The notes: generated by a model from the letters alone, not told the origin. Shown: positions 36,704 through 44,385, counted from the stretch's first letter. The stretch is DNA of 64,000 bases from a bacterium (GCA_040755755.1 JBFLZW010000054.1:83859-147858), one strand, 5' to 3'. Translations and numbers: made by a program.

Positions 36704-37117
36704 ATGGATTTTACACCGGCCATTGTGGCTTTTTGTTGTGAAAATTCTGCCTATCGGGCGGCGGATACAGCAGGGGCGCGGCAGGAAGGATACCCTTCCA
36801 ACATCAAAATCTGCCGGCTTCCCTGTTCGGGAAAGCTCGAAGTTATTCATATCCTGAAGGCTTTTGAAGAGGGTGCTGATGGGGTTTTTGTCTTTGGCTG
36901 TCACCCGGATAGCTGCAAGTTTCTGTCAGGGAACGTGCGGGCAGGAAAGAGGGTCGATCATACGGCTGCCATGCTGGAGAAGCTGGGAATCGAAAAAGAG
37001 CGGCTGCGATTCTTCTATCTGTCCGAACTGGAATGGACTCAATTCGTGGATCTGGTTCGACAGGGCAATGAAAGTATCAGGAGCCTGGGGCCCAGTCCGG
37101 TAAAGGTGAAACCATGA
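36704..37117 (+). CDS. mvhD: MvhD-like [2Fe-2S] electron-transfer protein
   Basis: The ATG at 36704 has GAGGGG 7 nt upstream and gives 137 residues. MvhD normally passes electrons between HdrA and another oxidoreductase. Here PCSGKLEVIHILKAFEEG and FGCHPDSCKFLSGN are standard, but the first motif is FCCENSAYRAAD instead of the usual CNWC-type, so the second Cys of the CxxC pair is Ser. The copy at 53058 keeps CNWC. It links the HdrA-like proteins to metV2-metF2 and overlaps metV2 by 4 bp. Confidence 0.9.
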   Translation: MDFTPAIVAFCCENSAYRAADTAGARQEGYPSNIKICRLPCSGKLEVIHILKAFEEGADGVFVFGCHPDSCKFLSGNVRAGKRVDHTAAMLEKLGIEKERLRFFYLSELEWTQFVDLVRQGNESIRSLGPSPVKVKP

Positions 37118-37782
37118 TTGTTGCAGATCAGAAAGATATAACCGAAATTATCGCCATGACCGAAGGTTACCGCAATATTCTGGTAATCGGCTGTGATACC
37201 TGTGTGACGGTTTGCCTGGCCGGTGGAGCCAAGGAAGTGGCCATTCTGGCTTCCGGGCTGCGGCTGGCAGCCAAGGCCAGCGGCAGGCAGGTGGAAGTGC
37301 ACGAGACCAGCATCGAGCGCCAGTGCGAGAAAGAGTTTGTTGACGCTCTGCACAGTGCGGTCAAGGGGCAAGACCTCCTGATCTCCACAGGCTGCGGCAT
37401 CGGTGTCCAGACCATAGCCGAGCAGTTCCCGCAGATTCCGGTGGTACCTGCCCTCAATACCAAAATGCTGGGCCTGCCGGAGCGGCAGGGTGTGTGGGTC
37501 GAGCGCTGCCAGGCCTGCGGCCAGTGCATTCTCGATAAAACCGGCGGTATCTGCCCGATTTCCCGCTGCTCGAAGAGCCTGCTGAATGGCCCCTGCGGGG
37601 GATCGCAAAACGGCAAATGTGAAATCAACAAGGATATCGACTGTGGCTGGCATTTGATTTATGAGCGCCTGAAAGCTCTGGGCAGACTCGCATGCCTCGA
37701 AGAGATCATGCCCGCTAAAAACTGGTCCACAAGCCGGGATGGAGGACCGCGAAAGGTGATCAGGGAGGATATGTGTCTATGA
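37114..37782 (+). CDS. metV: MetV-like partner of methylene-THF reductase (copy 2)
   Basis: The 222-residue paralogue of the 31937 gene has the same Cys pattern: CQACGQCILDKTGGICPIS, CSKSLLNGPCGGSQNGKC and DIDCGWHLIYERL. The N-terminal half has VIGCDTCVTVCLAGGA and STGCGIGVQTIAE. Its start overlaps mvhD (ATGA) and its end overlaps metF2, so mvhD-metV2-metF2 are translationally coupled. Confidence 0.92.
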   Translation: MIVADQKDITEIIAMTEGYRNILVIGCDTCVTVCLAGGAKEVAILASGLRLAAKASGRQVEVHETSIERQCEKEFVDALHSAVKGQDLLISTGCGIGVQTIAEQFPQIPVVPALNTKMLGLPERQGVWVERCQACGQCILDKTGGICPISRCSKSLLNGPCGGSQNGKCEINKDIDCGWHLIYERLKALGRLACLEEIMPAKNWSTSRDGGPRKVIREDMCL

Positions 37783-38720
37783 AGGCAGGCAGCCGTCTGG
37801 AACAATTGTTGACTCGAGGGGAATTTGTGGCTACCGCGGAGCTGGGGCCACCAAAGAGTGCGGATATTCAATTGATTAAACGTAAGGCCGAGATACTGCG
37901 CGGATTTGCGGATGCCGTCAATATCACCGATAATCAGACCGCCATCGTCCGGGTGTCCAGCGTTGCCGCCGGGAAAATCGCCCTGGACGAGGGTCTTGAG
38001 CCCATCATTCAGATGACCTGCCGGGACCGGAACCGCCTGGCCATGCAGGCCGATATCCTGGGAGCGTATGTGCTTGGCCTGCGAAATCTTCTATGCCTGA
38101 GCGGGGACCATCAGAGCTTCGGCAACCATCCCCAGTCCAAGAACGTATACGACCTGGATTCCATCCAACTGGTGCAGATGTTCAAGAACATGCGGGATGA
38201 AAAGGTCTTTCAGTGCGGCGAGGAGATCCGGAATACCAAGAAGTCAGAAATCATGGAGCCGCGAATGTTTTTGGGCGTGGCCGCCAACCCCTTCGGTGAT
38301 CCCTTCGAATTCCGCGTGGTCCGGCTGGCCAAGAAAATCAAGGCCGGAGCCGATTTTGTTCAGACCCAGTGCATCTTCGATCTGCCCAAATTCAAGCGCT
38401 GGATGCAGATGGTGGTCGATCAGGGCCTGCACGAGAAAGTATACATCCTGGCCGGAATCATGCCCATCAAGTCCCCCAAGGTGCTTCAGTACATGAAGAA
38501 CAACGTGGCCGGAATGAGCATCCCGGATGAACTCATCCGCCGGATGGAAGGGGCAAAAGACGCCAAGGCCGAAGGGGTCAGGATTTGCGTGGAGCTGATT
38601 CAGCAGGCGCGGGAAATCCCCGGCGTGCGCGGAGTGCACATCATGGCCGTGGAGTGGGAGGAGATCGTGCCGACTATTGTCAAGGATGCGGGCCTGTGGC
38701 CGAGGCCACAGGTGGGGTAG
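37779..38720 (+). CDS. metF: Methylene-tetrahydrofolate reductase catalytic subunit (copy 2)
   Basis: The protein has 313 residues from the ATG that overlaps the metV2 stop as ATGA; a GTG at 37773 is an alternative. Motifs match copy 1: TAELGPPKSADI, NITDNQTAIVRVSS, CRDRNRLAMQADIL, LCLSGDHQSFGNHPQSKNVY and FVQTQCIFDLPKF. The two copies are clearly paralogous but diverged throughout, which argues against a recent duplication. It ends the first C1 cluster. Confidence 0.95.
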   Translation: MKAGSRLEQLLTRGEFVATAELGPPKSADIQLIKRKAEILRGFADAVNITDNQTAIVRVSSVAAGKIALDEGLEPIIQMTCRDRNRLAMQADILGAYVLGLRNLLCLSGDHQSFGNHPQSKNVYDLDSIQLVQMFKNMRDEKVFQCGEEIRNTKKSEIMEPRMFLGVAANPFGDPFEFRVVRLAKKIKAGADFVQTQCIFDLPKFKRWMQMVVDQGLHEKVYILAGIMPIKSPKVLQYMKNNVAGMSIPDELIRRMEGAKDAKAEGVRICVELIQQAREIPGVRGVHIMAVEWEEIVPTIVKDAGLWPRPQVG

Positions 38721-38760
38721 TGAGGTTTTTAGTTAATATCTTGAATTTGCTGGATCTCAT

Positions 38761-38815
38761 ATCCCTCCCCCTTGAGCAGGGAGCCCCTGTGGCAGGGGGA
38801 GGTTAGGTGGGGGTG
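38761..38815. repeat. CCTCCCCCTTGAG dispersed repeat
   Basis: The 243-bp gap after metF2 contains CCCTCCCCCTTGAGCAGGG and GGGGGAGGTTAGGTGGGGG (38761-38815). Related GC-rich elements are at 30530-30580 and 57963-58020. No gene is seen in the gap. Confidence 0.75.
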
Positions 38816-38963
38816 ATTGCTCAGCACAGGCAAAACGCTATGCTTATGTCCTTCCCTCAATTCCTTCCACCATGTTAGGATTTTTGGGTAAGGGTGAGAG
38901 AATCCATAAACCCTTCCCTTATAGTGAGGCAGGGGAGGGGGAGATAAGGACAGATGATAGCTC

Positions 38964-39167
38964 ATGGAGATTGACGAGGGCCGGATCGAGGAGCTGCTCA
39001 AGGAAGCTCTGGTGGAGGTGCTTGAGGAACGAAGGGATACGCTCTTCTGTGGGCTGGTTGTCGAGGTGTTGGAGGATGTTGCCTTGGCTCATGCAATACG
39101 GGAGGGAGAAAGCACAGAGCCGGTAAGCAGGGAGGATGTTTTCAAGCTGCTGGAAGACAAAGCATGA
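38964..39167 (+). CDS. Small acidic antitoxin-like protein
   Basis: The 67-residue product is strongly acidic and helical: RIEELLKEALVEVLEERRD, VLEDVALAHAIREGE and VSREDVFKLLED. Small proteins of this type are often antitoxins beside RelE-like toxins. No toxin gene follows it here, so it may be an orphan. Assignment rests on composition and resemblance only. Confidence 0.5.
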   Translation: MEIDEGRIEELLKEALVEVLEERRDTLFCGLVVEVLEDVALAHAIREGESTEPVSREDVFKLLEDKA

Positions 39168-39226
39168 AATGATGATTCATGTCCACCAGAGATCTCGAAA
39201 CCGCTATTGCTCCAAGGAGAATTGAG

Positions 39227-40144
39227 ATGAAACAGGAGAAGAAAACGATCTTTGACCAAATGTTGTCCCACATAGGCGATCAAAGTAAAAATCTTCCGAG
39301 CATTGAATTGACAGGCTTTGTTGGAATGCATGGTCAGCGAGCCAATGGTGAGTTGATGGTAATTGGCCGCTCTGCTAATGAGTGGATAGGAAATCTGTCG
39401 CCTGCTGCTTTTTTAAATAAGGAAGAGAGACAACAATTCATTGATCAAATCTTCTCGAGAAGTGATAATGAGACAAATTGCCCCTTGCAGTGGGTTAGTG
39501 ATTGCTGGGGTGCCATACCTATGCATAGGCCACGAGAATTACCCGACCAGTGTAGTGGGTCGTCCATGGCAACAGGGGAGGATTGCCTATTGTGGCAAGC
39601 GTGGCAATCTAATCTTGAGACATGCACTTGCAAGACAAGGCCCGTATTTAATGTGCAATGTACTAAGTGCGTGTATAATAAAAATAGGTACAATACCAAG
39701 AAGTCAGCTTTCTGGCGTACTATCCAGCGAGTTATTTTGAACCTTCAAATTGCAACTGACAGCGCAACTGATTGGCCAAGCCGTATAACCTGGACTAATC
39801 TTTACAAGGTTTCTCCTGCCAAGGGAGGGAATCCATACAGTACATTGATGGAATTACAGCGCCCCTTTTGCGGAAAACTGCTAAGGCAGGAAATAATTGA
39901 GTCCGCTCCCAAGCGGTTGCTCTTTCTGACTGGAATTAATTGGTTTGAGCCTTTTATACCACTGATTGGCGAGTTCATTGATGTTGTTCGTAGCACTGGT
40001 CTAGTTCAACTACGAGGGTATCTTCATATACCTGAAGCAGACTACAAGTCGAGTATAGTTGTAGCCCAGCATCCTCAAGGGAAACCAGGGGATCGTTTTG
40101 TTCTAGAAGTAACAAACGCTTTCAGGGATATACCTGTGACCTAA
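39227..40144 (+). CDS. Uncharacterised protein, possibly uracil-DNA-glycosylase-like fold
   Basis: The ATG at 39227 has AAGGAG about 8 nt upstream and gives 305 residues; an ATG at 39179 would add 16. The segments GMHGQRANGELMVIGRSANEW near the N-terminus and WTNLYKVSPAKGGNPYSTL followed by PKRLLFLTGINWFEPF resemble the motif order of uracil-DNA-glycosylase superfamily proteins. The middle part has several Cys (CNCPL... not a clear zinc site). Function is uncertain. It is more AT-rich than the C1 genes before it. Confidence 0.45.
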   Translation: MKQEKKTIFDQMLSHIGDQSKNLPSIELTGFVGMHGQRANGELMVIGRSANEWIGNLSPAAFLNKEERQQFIDQIFSRSDNETNCPLQWVSDCWGAIPMHRPRELPDQCSGSSMATGEDCLLWQAWQSNLETCTCKTRPVFNVQCTKCVYNKNRYNTKKSAFWRTIQRVILNLQIATDSATDWPSRITWTNLYKVSPAKGGNPYSTLMELQRPFCGKLLRQEIIESAPKRLLFLTGINWFEPFIPLIGEFIDVVRSTGLVQLRGYLHIPEADYKSSIVVAQHPQGKPGDRFVLEVTNAFRDIPVT

Positions 40145-40185
40145 CCGGTGGACATCTCTATTCATCATTTTAAGAAGGTAACTAT

Positions 40186-40815
40186 ATGAAATCTTTATCT
40201 CCTGATTACAAAAAAGACCTTCTCAGGGAAATAGAGGGGTTGCCGCCTGAGAAGATAAAGGAGGTTCTGGATTTTATCAAGGCAAAAGATGTCAGATATA
40301 TTTCTGGACAACTAAATGGCAAGAGATGGAGAGGGAAGCCGCCAAAGACAAAAGAGGCAGGCAATATCATAAAAGAAAAATATAAAATCATAGAGAAAGA
40401 CATTCTTAAAATAGTTCAGGAAATTAAGAAGAAAGACTCTACCCATGTGTCTGATTATGATTGGCTATTTGATAGGCTCCACCAAACAGACGTCTCTACG
40501 GACATGGAATATCAAAAAACTTATAAGAATTATTGGAGAATGAATAGAAGGGCTTTACCTGATGAATGGTTTAAAAAATACTTTGAAATCTTAGAAGAAG
40601 CTAAATACTGCGAAAAAGCTAAATACTGCGAAGTCGATATATCTAAAATATGCCTTGATTTATATAATATTAAAAACACAAGAGGAGAAAAAAGTCTGCA
40701 GTTCTCGTTTGCAACTAAACTAGCTCATATGATCGATAATAATAGCCCTATTTATGATAACTTTATCCGAAGCTTCTATCAATTATCTTTCCCTTCAAGG
40801 AATAAAAAAAAATAG
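40186..40815 (+). CDS. Unknown protein with DUF2281-like N-terminus, ending at a poly-A run
   Basis: The 209-residue product begins with LLREIEGLPPEKIKEVLDFI, like small VapB-type DUF2281 antitoxins, but continues for about 180 residues of unrecognised, Lys-rich sequence with a short internal repeat (EAKYCEKAKYCE). The frame ends right after nine A residues at 40804-40812. One extra A would extend it by about 60 residues to 41000. The gene is clearly more AT-rich than the C1 genes, which points to horizontal origin. Confidence 0.6.
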   Translation: MKSLSPDYKKDLLREIEGLPPEKIKEVLDFIKAKDVRYISGQLNGKRWRGKPPKTKEAGNIIKEKYKIIEKDILKIVQEIKKKDSTHVSDYDWLFDRLHQTDVSTDMEYQKTYKNYWRMNRRALPDEWFKKYFEILEEAKYCEKAKYCEVDISKICLDLYNIKNTRGEKSLQFSFATKLAHMIDNNSPIYDNFIRSFYQLSFPSRNKKK

Positions 40816-41000
40816 AAGATCGACTAGATCAGGTTATGCATATTCTCATTTCTTTAAGGAAAGAATATACAATGGTTCTTACTGAGGGATTCTTAAAAAA
40901 TAGTATACAAATATGGAGAGAATCATTTCAGCCTAAACATTTTTCAGAAATAAAAATAATTGATTCCTTAGTCTGGAGCTTTAGTAAGATATACGCATAA
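40804..41000 (+). other. Out-of-frame continuation after A9 run
   Basis: After the A9 run, the +1-A frame reads KKKIEDRLDQVMHILISLRK, then EGFLKNSIQIWRESFQPKHF and ends SLVWSFSKIYA at a TAA (40998-41000). This is well-formed protein sequence joined to the previous frame. Either a frameshift has truncated the gene, the run is a sequencing error, or slippage on the A run makes two products. Confidence 0.55.
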
Positions 41001-41109
41001 TATTTTTCAGTTTTCTGCCAATGGCTTAAAGGAAGTATTTGAAAGCATTAAGAAAGTAATACGGCATCAAACCAGGGGATGAAACAAAAAATAGAAAGGC
41101 ACATTTGCA

Positions 41110-41334
41110 ATGCACCAAGTTGATATAACACAAGCCAAACAGCATCTATCCGAACTTATTGAGCAAACTATCAGCGGAGAGGATGTTGTTATTACTAAAG
41201 GTGGCCAACCGGTTGTCAAGCTTGTCGCTATCAGTAAGGGTAAGAAGCAGCGACAGTTTGGAAGTGCAAGGGGCCTTATCAAGATACCTGATGACTTCAA
41301 TGAGCCACTTGAAGATTTTGAGGAGTATATGTAA
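41110..41334 (+). CDS. Phd/YefM-type antitoxin
   Basis: The 74-residue protein has the Phd/YefM N-terminal DNA-binding fold: VDITQAKQHLSELIEQTISG and EDVVITKGGQPVVKLVAI. The acidic C-terminus (PLEDFEEYM) would mask the toxin. The stop overlaps the toxin start (TAATG), a typical arrangement. It would repress its own operon. Confidence 0.92.
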   Translation: MHQVDITQAKQHLSELIEQTISGEDVVITKGGQPVVKLVAISKGKKQRQFGSARGLIKIPDDFNEPLEDFEEYM

Positions 41335-41720
41335 TGCGTGCGCTCCTTGATACAAGTTGTTTCCTGTGGTTTATTGCTGGTAGTGATAATCTGAGCATCA
41401 ATGCCCGGAACTTCATTGTCGACATAAACAATGAACTTGTTCTGAGTATTTCGAGTCTATGGGAAATAGTAATCAAGGTGAGTATTGGTAGACTTGAGTT
41501 ATTAAGGCCATTTGAGCAGCTCATCCCGGAGCAACTAAACGAGAATGAAATAGATATATTGCCAATAGAATTGAGCCATCTTTCAACGGTTATGGAATTG
41601 CCGTTTCATCATCGAGATCCGTTTGATCGGTTGATAATTGCGCAGGGCATTACGGAGAGGCTTCCGGTGATTAGCAATGACAATGTTTTTCATGAGTATC
41701 CTATTGAAATAATATGGTGA
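41334..41720 (+). CDS. PIN-domain toxin, VapC type
   Basis: The 128-residue PIN-domain ribonuclease has the acidic residues LLDTSCFLW near the N-terminus, SSLWEIVIK in the centre and HRDPFDRLIIAQ toward the C-terminus. VapC toxins cut tRNA or rRNA. The Phd-type antitoxin overlaps it upstream. Confidence 0.93.
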   Translation: MRALLDTSCFLWFIAGSDNLSINARNFIVDINNELVLSISSLWEIVIKVSIGRLELLRPFEQLIPEQLNENEIDILPIELSHLSTVMELPFHHRDPFDRLIIAQGITERLPVISNDNVFHEYPIEIIW

Positions 41721-41771
41721 GCAATGAGCAGTCGTCCCCTGTTGAAATAGCCAGAATAGTCAGTATCGCGT

Positions 41772-41822
41772 TAGGTTCACAACACGAAAAATACGTATAC
41801 AAATCATAGGCTCAGCCTATGA
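41772..41822 (+). repeat. Dispersed 51-bp repeat ending in a hairpin (copy 1)
   Basis: The element starts TAGGTTCACAACACGAAAA and ends CATAGGCTCAGCCTATGA, whose CATAGGC/GCCTATG arms form a stem with a TCA loop. A second copy lies at 45315-45365. There the stem is CATAGC/GCTATG, shorter by one matching base on each side, so pairing is conserved. It lies between the PIN gene and the next small gene. Confidence 0.85.
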
Positions 41823-41833
41823 GGCCAAGAGAC

Positions 41834-42184
41834 ATGACTATACTTGATAAAGTCAAAGAGCTTGAAAAATATATTGCTTCTGGCAAGTCGGCGGTTGATC
41901 CGGTAATGGACATTGCTCTTGATAAATTACTGGAGCGTGAAATCGGTCGAATGCTTGAGTTAAGAATACGATTGGCCAATCAACTTAAGGAATTCGAAGA
42001 GAAATATGCTTTAGTTTCATCCGATTTTTACAGATGCTATGAAAATGGCGAAATGGGTGATGCAACGGACTTTGTTGAGTGGGCAGCTACTGTGGAAATG
42101 CTGGTGAATACCGAAAGGTGGCTGGCATTATTGAGGCAAGATGCTGACTCATGTATCCAGTTGTTAGGCAATACTTTGATTTAA
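41834..42184 (+). CDS. Small helical protein of unknown function
   Basis: The 116-residue product (ATG at 41834; 41819 is an in-frame alternative that overlaps the repeat) is rich in charged helices: ILDKVKELEKYIASGKSAVD, LLEREIGRMLELRIRLANQL and DFVEWAATVEMLVN. I recognise no named family. Proteins of this size and composition frequently accompany toxin genes. The 179 bp after it (42185-42363) contain only short hairpins (CCCTATAATATGGG near 42292). Confidence 0.45.
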   Translation: MTILDKVKELEKYIASGKSAVDPVMDIALDKLLEREIGRMLELRIRLANQLKEFEEKYALVSSDFYRCYENGEMGDATDFVEWAATVEMLVNTERWLALLRQDADSCIQLLGNTLI

Positions 42185-42363
42185 TTGATGCCCGCTTGAT
42201 TGAAAGTTCAGTCATTATGGGTAGTACTCGCAATTATACTTAGCTCATTACAAGGGAAAGCGGCCTCGCCCGTTCGCTCCAAAGCGGCTACCCTATAATA
42301 TGGGTACCGCCGCTCAAGGCAAATAAATACGTAGTGGGATTTTTACCCGTAGGAGCAATAATC

Positions 42364-42669
42364 GTGAAATTACAAGCTAATGGAAAGATCTCTCAAACAA
42401 GTCGAAAAGATAGCCCTAGGATATCGGCTGAAATTAGAATTGATAAAAGCAAGCATCCAAATTTTCCTCATAAAAAAGATGATGAGTTGCCTGTTTGTTT
42501 GTTCATAGGTCAAGTTAGACATCAAACTGTTATACGGGAACGTAATGGAGTTAAAAGACATTATTGGATATCTCAAAAAGAGGGATTGTGGGAATTATTA
42601 GAAAAACATGGATACTCTCTCAATGAGAGCGTCTTACTAGACATAGATACAAATGAAAATCCGATTTGA
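42364..42669 (+). CDS. Hypothetical protein, possibly nuclease-associated
   Basis: The GTG at 42364 has AGGAG about 9 nt upstream and gives 101 residues. The sequence includes SAEIRIDKSKHPNFPHKKDD and VIRERNGVKRHYWISQ. No family is recognised. Its 3' end overlaps the HNH-type gene by 17 bp, so the two could form one unit. Confidence 0.4.
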   Translation: MKLQANGKISQTSRKDSPRISAEIRIDKSKHPNFPHKKDDELPVCLFIGQVRHQTVIRERNGVKRHYWISQKEGLWELLEKHGYSLNESVLLDIDTNENPI

Positions 42670-42904
42670 AAGAATATATGGGGAAGCAGGGAAACATTTT
42701 ATACATGTTCATCATCTTATCCCACTTTCTGAAATTCGAGCAGAGTACGTAGTAGATGGAAAGAAAGATTTACTTCCTGTTTGCCCTAACTGTCACGCGA
42801 TTATCCACAGATTTAATCCCTGCTTATCAATAGAGGAACTGAGGGCTATTATCCAAGAGCAGCGTGAGCGTTTTAACCGGAAAAAGGCTCAATCTCTTCC
42901 CTGA
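42653..42904 (+). CDS. HNH endonuclease domain, probably truncated
   Basis: The 83-residue product has the HNH nuclease core: FERIYGEAGKHFIHVHHLIP, DLLPVCPNCHAIIHR and LSIEELRAII. In full-length McrA-like proteins this is the C-terminal part, preceded by a CxxC zinc motif and a longer N-terminal domain. Those are missing here, so it is either a minimal HNH protein or a remnant. Confidence 0.6.
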   Translation: MKIRFERIYGEAGKHFIHVHHLIPLSEIRAEYVVDGKKDLLPVCPNCHAIIHRFNPCLSIEELRAIIQEQRERFNRKKAQSLP

Positions 42905-42956
42905 TGCCGGGTAAGTTGAATAGCCCAAAAGGGGAATACCGGGAGTGAAAGAAATA

Positions 42957-43892
42957 ATGAGTAGTACCCATACACGGGGCACAGATGATGCTTTTTACAA
43001 CCTGATGTTTATTGGTGCAGAAGCGGTTCTTAAGCTCCTGGGAGTAAAAGATCCAACCGGGTATGAGGCTAAAGCCGTTGTGCTGAAAGGGAAGGAGGTT
43101 CGCCCGGACATTATGGCTCTGCCAAGAGGCACTGGCCGGGAATCTAAAGAGCGGGTCTATATCGAGTTTCAGGGCTACAGGAGTGATATGATCCGTTATT
43201 CCCTAGCTTCCAAGGTGGCCCTGTCTTGTGCTCAGGAGCGATATACCGGGCCGGTCCTGGCCGGGATTATCTTCACCGATTCAGAGTATCAGGAAGACGC
43301 CCTGCCTTTCAATCTTGCGAGCCTGGATGGGGTATTCTCGATTCAGGGGAGGTTCAAGGAGATCGTTTTGACCAGCTATTCGGAAGGTCAGTTAATGGCC
43401 ATTGATTCCCGGCTGGTGGTCCTGGCTCCGTTTACGGTTTCCCGGCAGTTGACAAAAGATGACCTCATGGATCGAAGCCGAATATGGGTAGATACAGCCT
43501 ATAAGGCCTATCCGAAGAATCTTCACCAGAATGTCTTCAACGTTCTGGCTCTGTTTCTTCTGAATCGGTTTCGGGACCTGTCACGAGAGGAGGTAATACA
43601 AATGTTAGACTTTGATCTGGCCCAGACCAGGGCAGGACAGGATATCTTTCAGGAAGGCAGAGAGAAAGGAAGGCTGGAAGGAATAGAAGAGGGAATAGAG
43701 AAAGGAAGGCTGGAGGGGTTGATCGAAGCTATCAAATTAGGTATGGAATTGAAATTTGGATTAGAGGGATTGACGCTGTTACCGAGGATAGAAAAAGAAA
43801 AGGACATAACCAGGCTCGATATCATTAAAGAGGCAATAAAAATAGCCACGAGCGTAAAAGAGATAGAGAAATTACTGGGGAGCGAACCCTGA
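42957..43892 (+). CDS. Rpn-like PD-(D/E)XK nuclease/transposase-related protein
   Basis: The 311-residue protein belongs to the Rpn/DUF2887 group. The ATG at 42957 is favoured over the GTG at 42945. The nuclease core has THTRGTDDAFYNLMF, then RPDIMALPR and RVYIEFQGYR, giving the D and ExQ acidic residues. A DNA-level feature is the perfect ribosome site GAGGAGGT at 43587-43594 before an in-frame ATG at 43602. The C-terminal region is an acidic helical tail with EKGRLEGIEEGIEKGRLEG repeats. Rpn proteins are linked to phage defence or recombination. It is followed by a diverged copy of its own 3' part. Confidence 0.82.
   Translation: MSSTHTRGTDDAFYNLMFIGAEAVLKLLGVKDPTGYEAKAVVLKGKEVRPDIMALPRGTGRESKERVYIEFQGYRSDMIRYSLASKVALSCAQERYTGPVLAGIIFTDSEYQEDALPFNLASLDGVFSIQGRFKEIVLTSYSEGQLMAIDSRLVVLAPFTVSRQLTKDDLMDRSRIWVDTAYKAYPKNLHQNVFNVLALFLLNRFRDLSREEVIQMLDFDLAQTRAGQDIFQEGREKGRLEGIEEGIEKGRLEGLIEAIKLGMELKFGLEGLTLLPRIEKEKDITRLDIIKEAIKIATSVKEIEKLLGSEP
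43602..43892 (+). CDS. Possible intragenic C-terminal protein of the Rpn-like gene
   Basis: The ATG at 43602-43604 lies 8 nt after the strong ribosome site GAGGAGGT and would give a 96-residue protein identical to the C-terminal part of the Rpn-like protein (from residue ~216). In E. coli Rpn loci the C-terminal part is made separately from an internal start and neutralises the full-length toxin. The same sequence would equally encode REEV codons, so the site could be coincidental. Confidence 0.5.
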   Translation: MLDFDLAQTRAGQDIFQEGREKGRLEGIEEGIEKGRLEGLIEAIKLGMELKFGLEGLTLLPRIEKEKDITRLDIIKEAIKIATSVKEIEKLLGSEP

Positions 43893-43908
43893 CCAGCTCG
43901 TATAGACG

Positions 43909-44385
43909 GTATAGGTAGATACAGATTATAAGGTCTATCCTGAGCATCTGCACCAGGACGTCCTCAACGTTCTGGCTTTGTTTCTGCTGAACCGGTTCCG
44001 GGATCTATCAGGAGAGGAGGTAATGCGAATGAGTCGGATTTTTGATCCATCACGAGAGGCTATAAAAGAAATATTAGGCTTTGATCTGGCTGAAACCAGG
44101 GCAGGACAGGATATCTTTCAGGAAGTCATAAAGAAAGTAAGGCAGGATGGAATAGAAGAGGGCATAAAGATAGGAAGGTTGGAGGGGCTTTTCGAAGCTA
44201 TCAAATTGGGTATGGGATTGAAATTCGGGTTAGAGGGGATAAAGCTGTTACCGAGGATAGCAAAAGAAAAGGACATAACCAAACTCGATACCATTAAAAC
44301 GGCGATAAGATTAGCCACGAGCGTAAAGGATATATTAGCCACGAGCGTAAAGGATATAGAAGAATTGCTGGAGATCGAGTCTTGA
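43909..44385 (+). repeat. Diverged partial copy of the Rpn-like gene 3' half
   Basis: From about 43909 the sequence repeats the 43482-43892 part of the previous gene: GTAGATACAG, CACCAGGACGTCCTCAACG, TTTCTGCTGAACCGG and the GAGGAGGTAAT site. It shows many substitutions, an insertion around 44035-44070 and a small duplication near 44325-44355. There is no nuclease half, so this is a partial, older tandem duplication. Confidence 0.85.
44029..44385 (+). CDS. Stand-alone Rpn C-terminal domain protein
   Basis: The ATG at 44029 follows the duplicated ribosome site GGAGG (44016-44020) by 8 nt and gives 118 residues. The product resembles the tail of the upstream Rpn-like protein (GFDLAETRAGQDIFQEVIKK, EEGIKIGRLEGL, LKLGLEGIKLLP) and has an in-frame repeat of SVKDILATSVKDI. 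If the internal starts function, this would be a dedicated antitoxin-like paralogue. Confidence 0.55.
   Translation: MSRIFDPSREAIKEILGFDLAETRAGQDIFQEVIKKVRQDGIEEGIKIGRLEGLFEAIKLGMGLKFGLEGIKLLPRIAKEKDITKLDTIKTAIRLATSVKDILATSVKDIEELLEIES

Noticed and set aside
41772-41800. GTTAGGTTCACAAC read as an integron attC-like site
   Set aside because: The R' and R'' core sites do not fit the consensus, the copies are too few, and no integrase is nearby; a hairpin repeat is a better description.
42180-42340. Small RNA gene in the gap after 42184
   Set aside because: Only short weak hairpins are present; no promoter or terminator pair supports a transcript.
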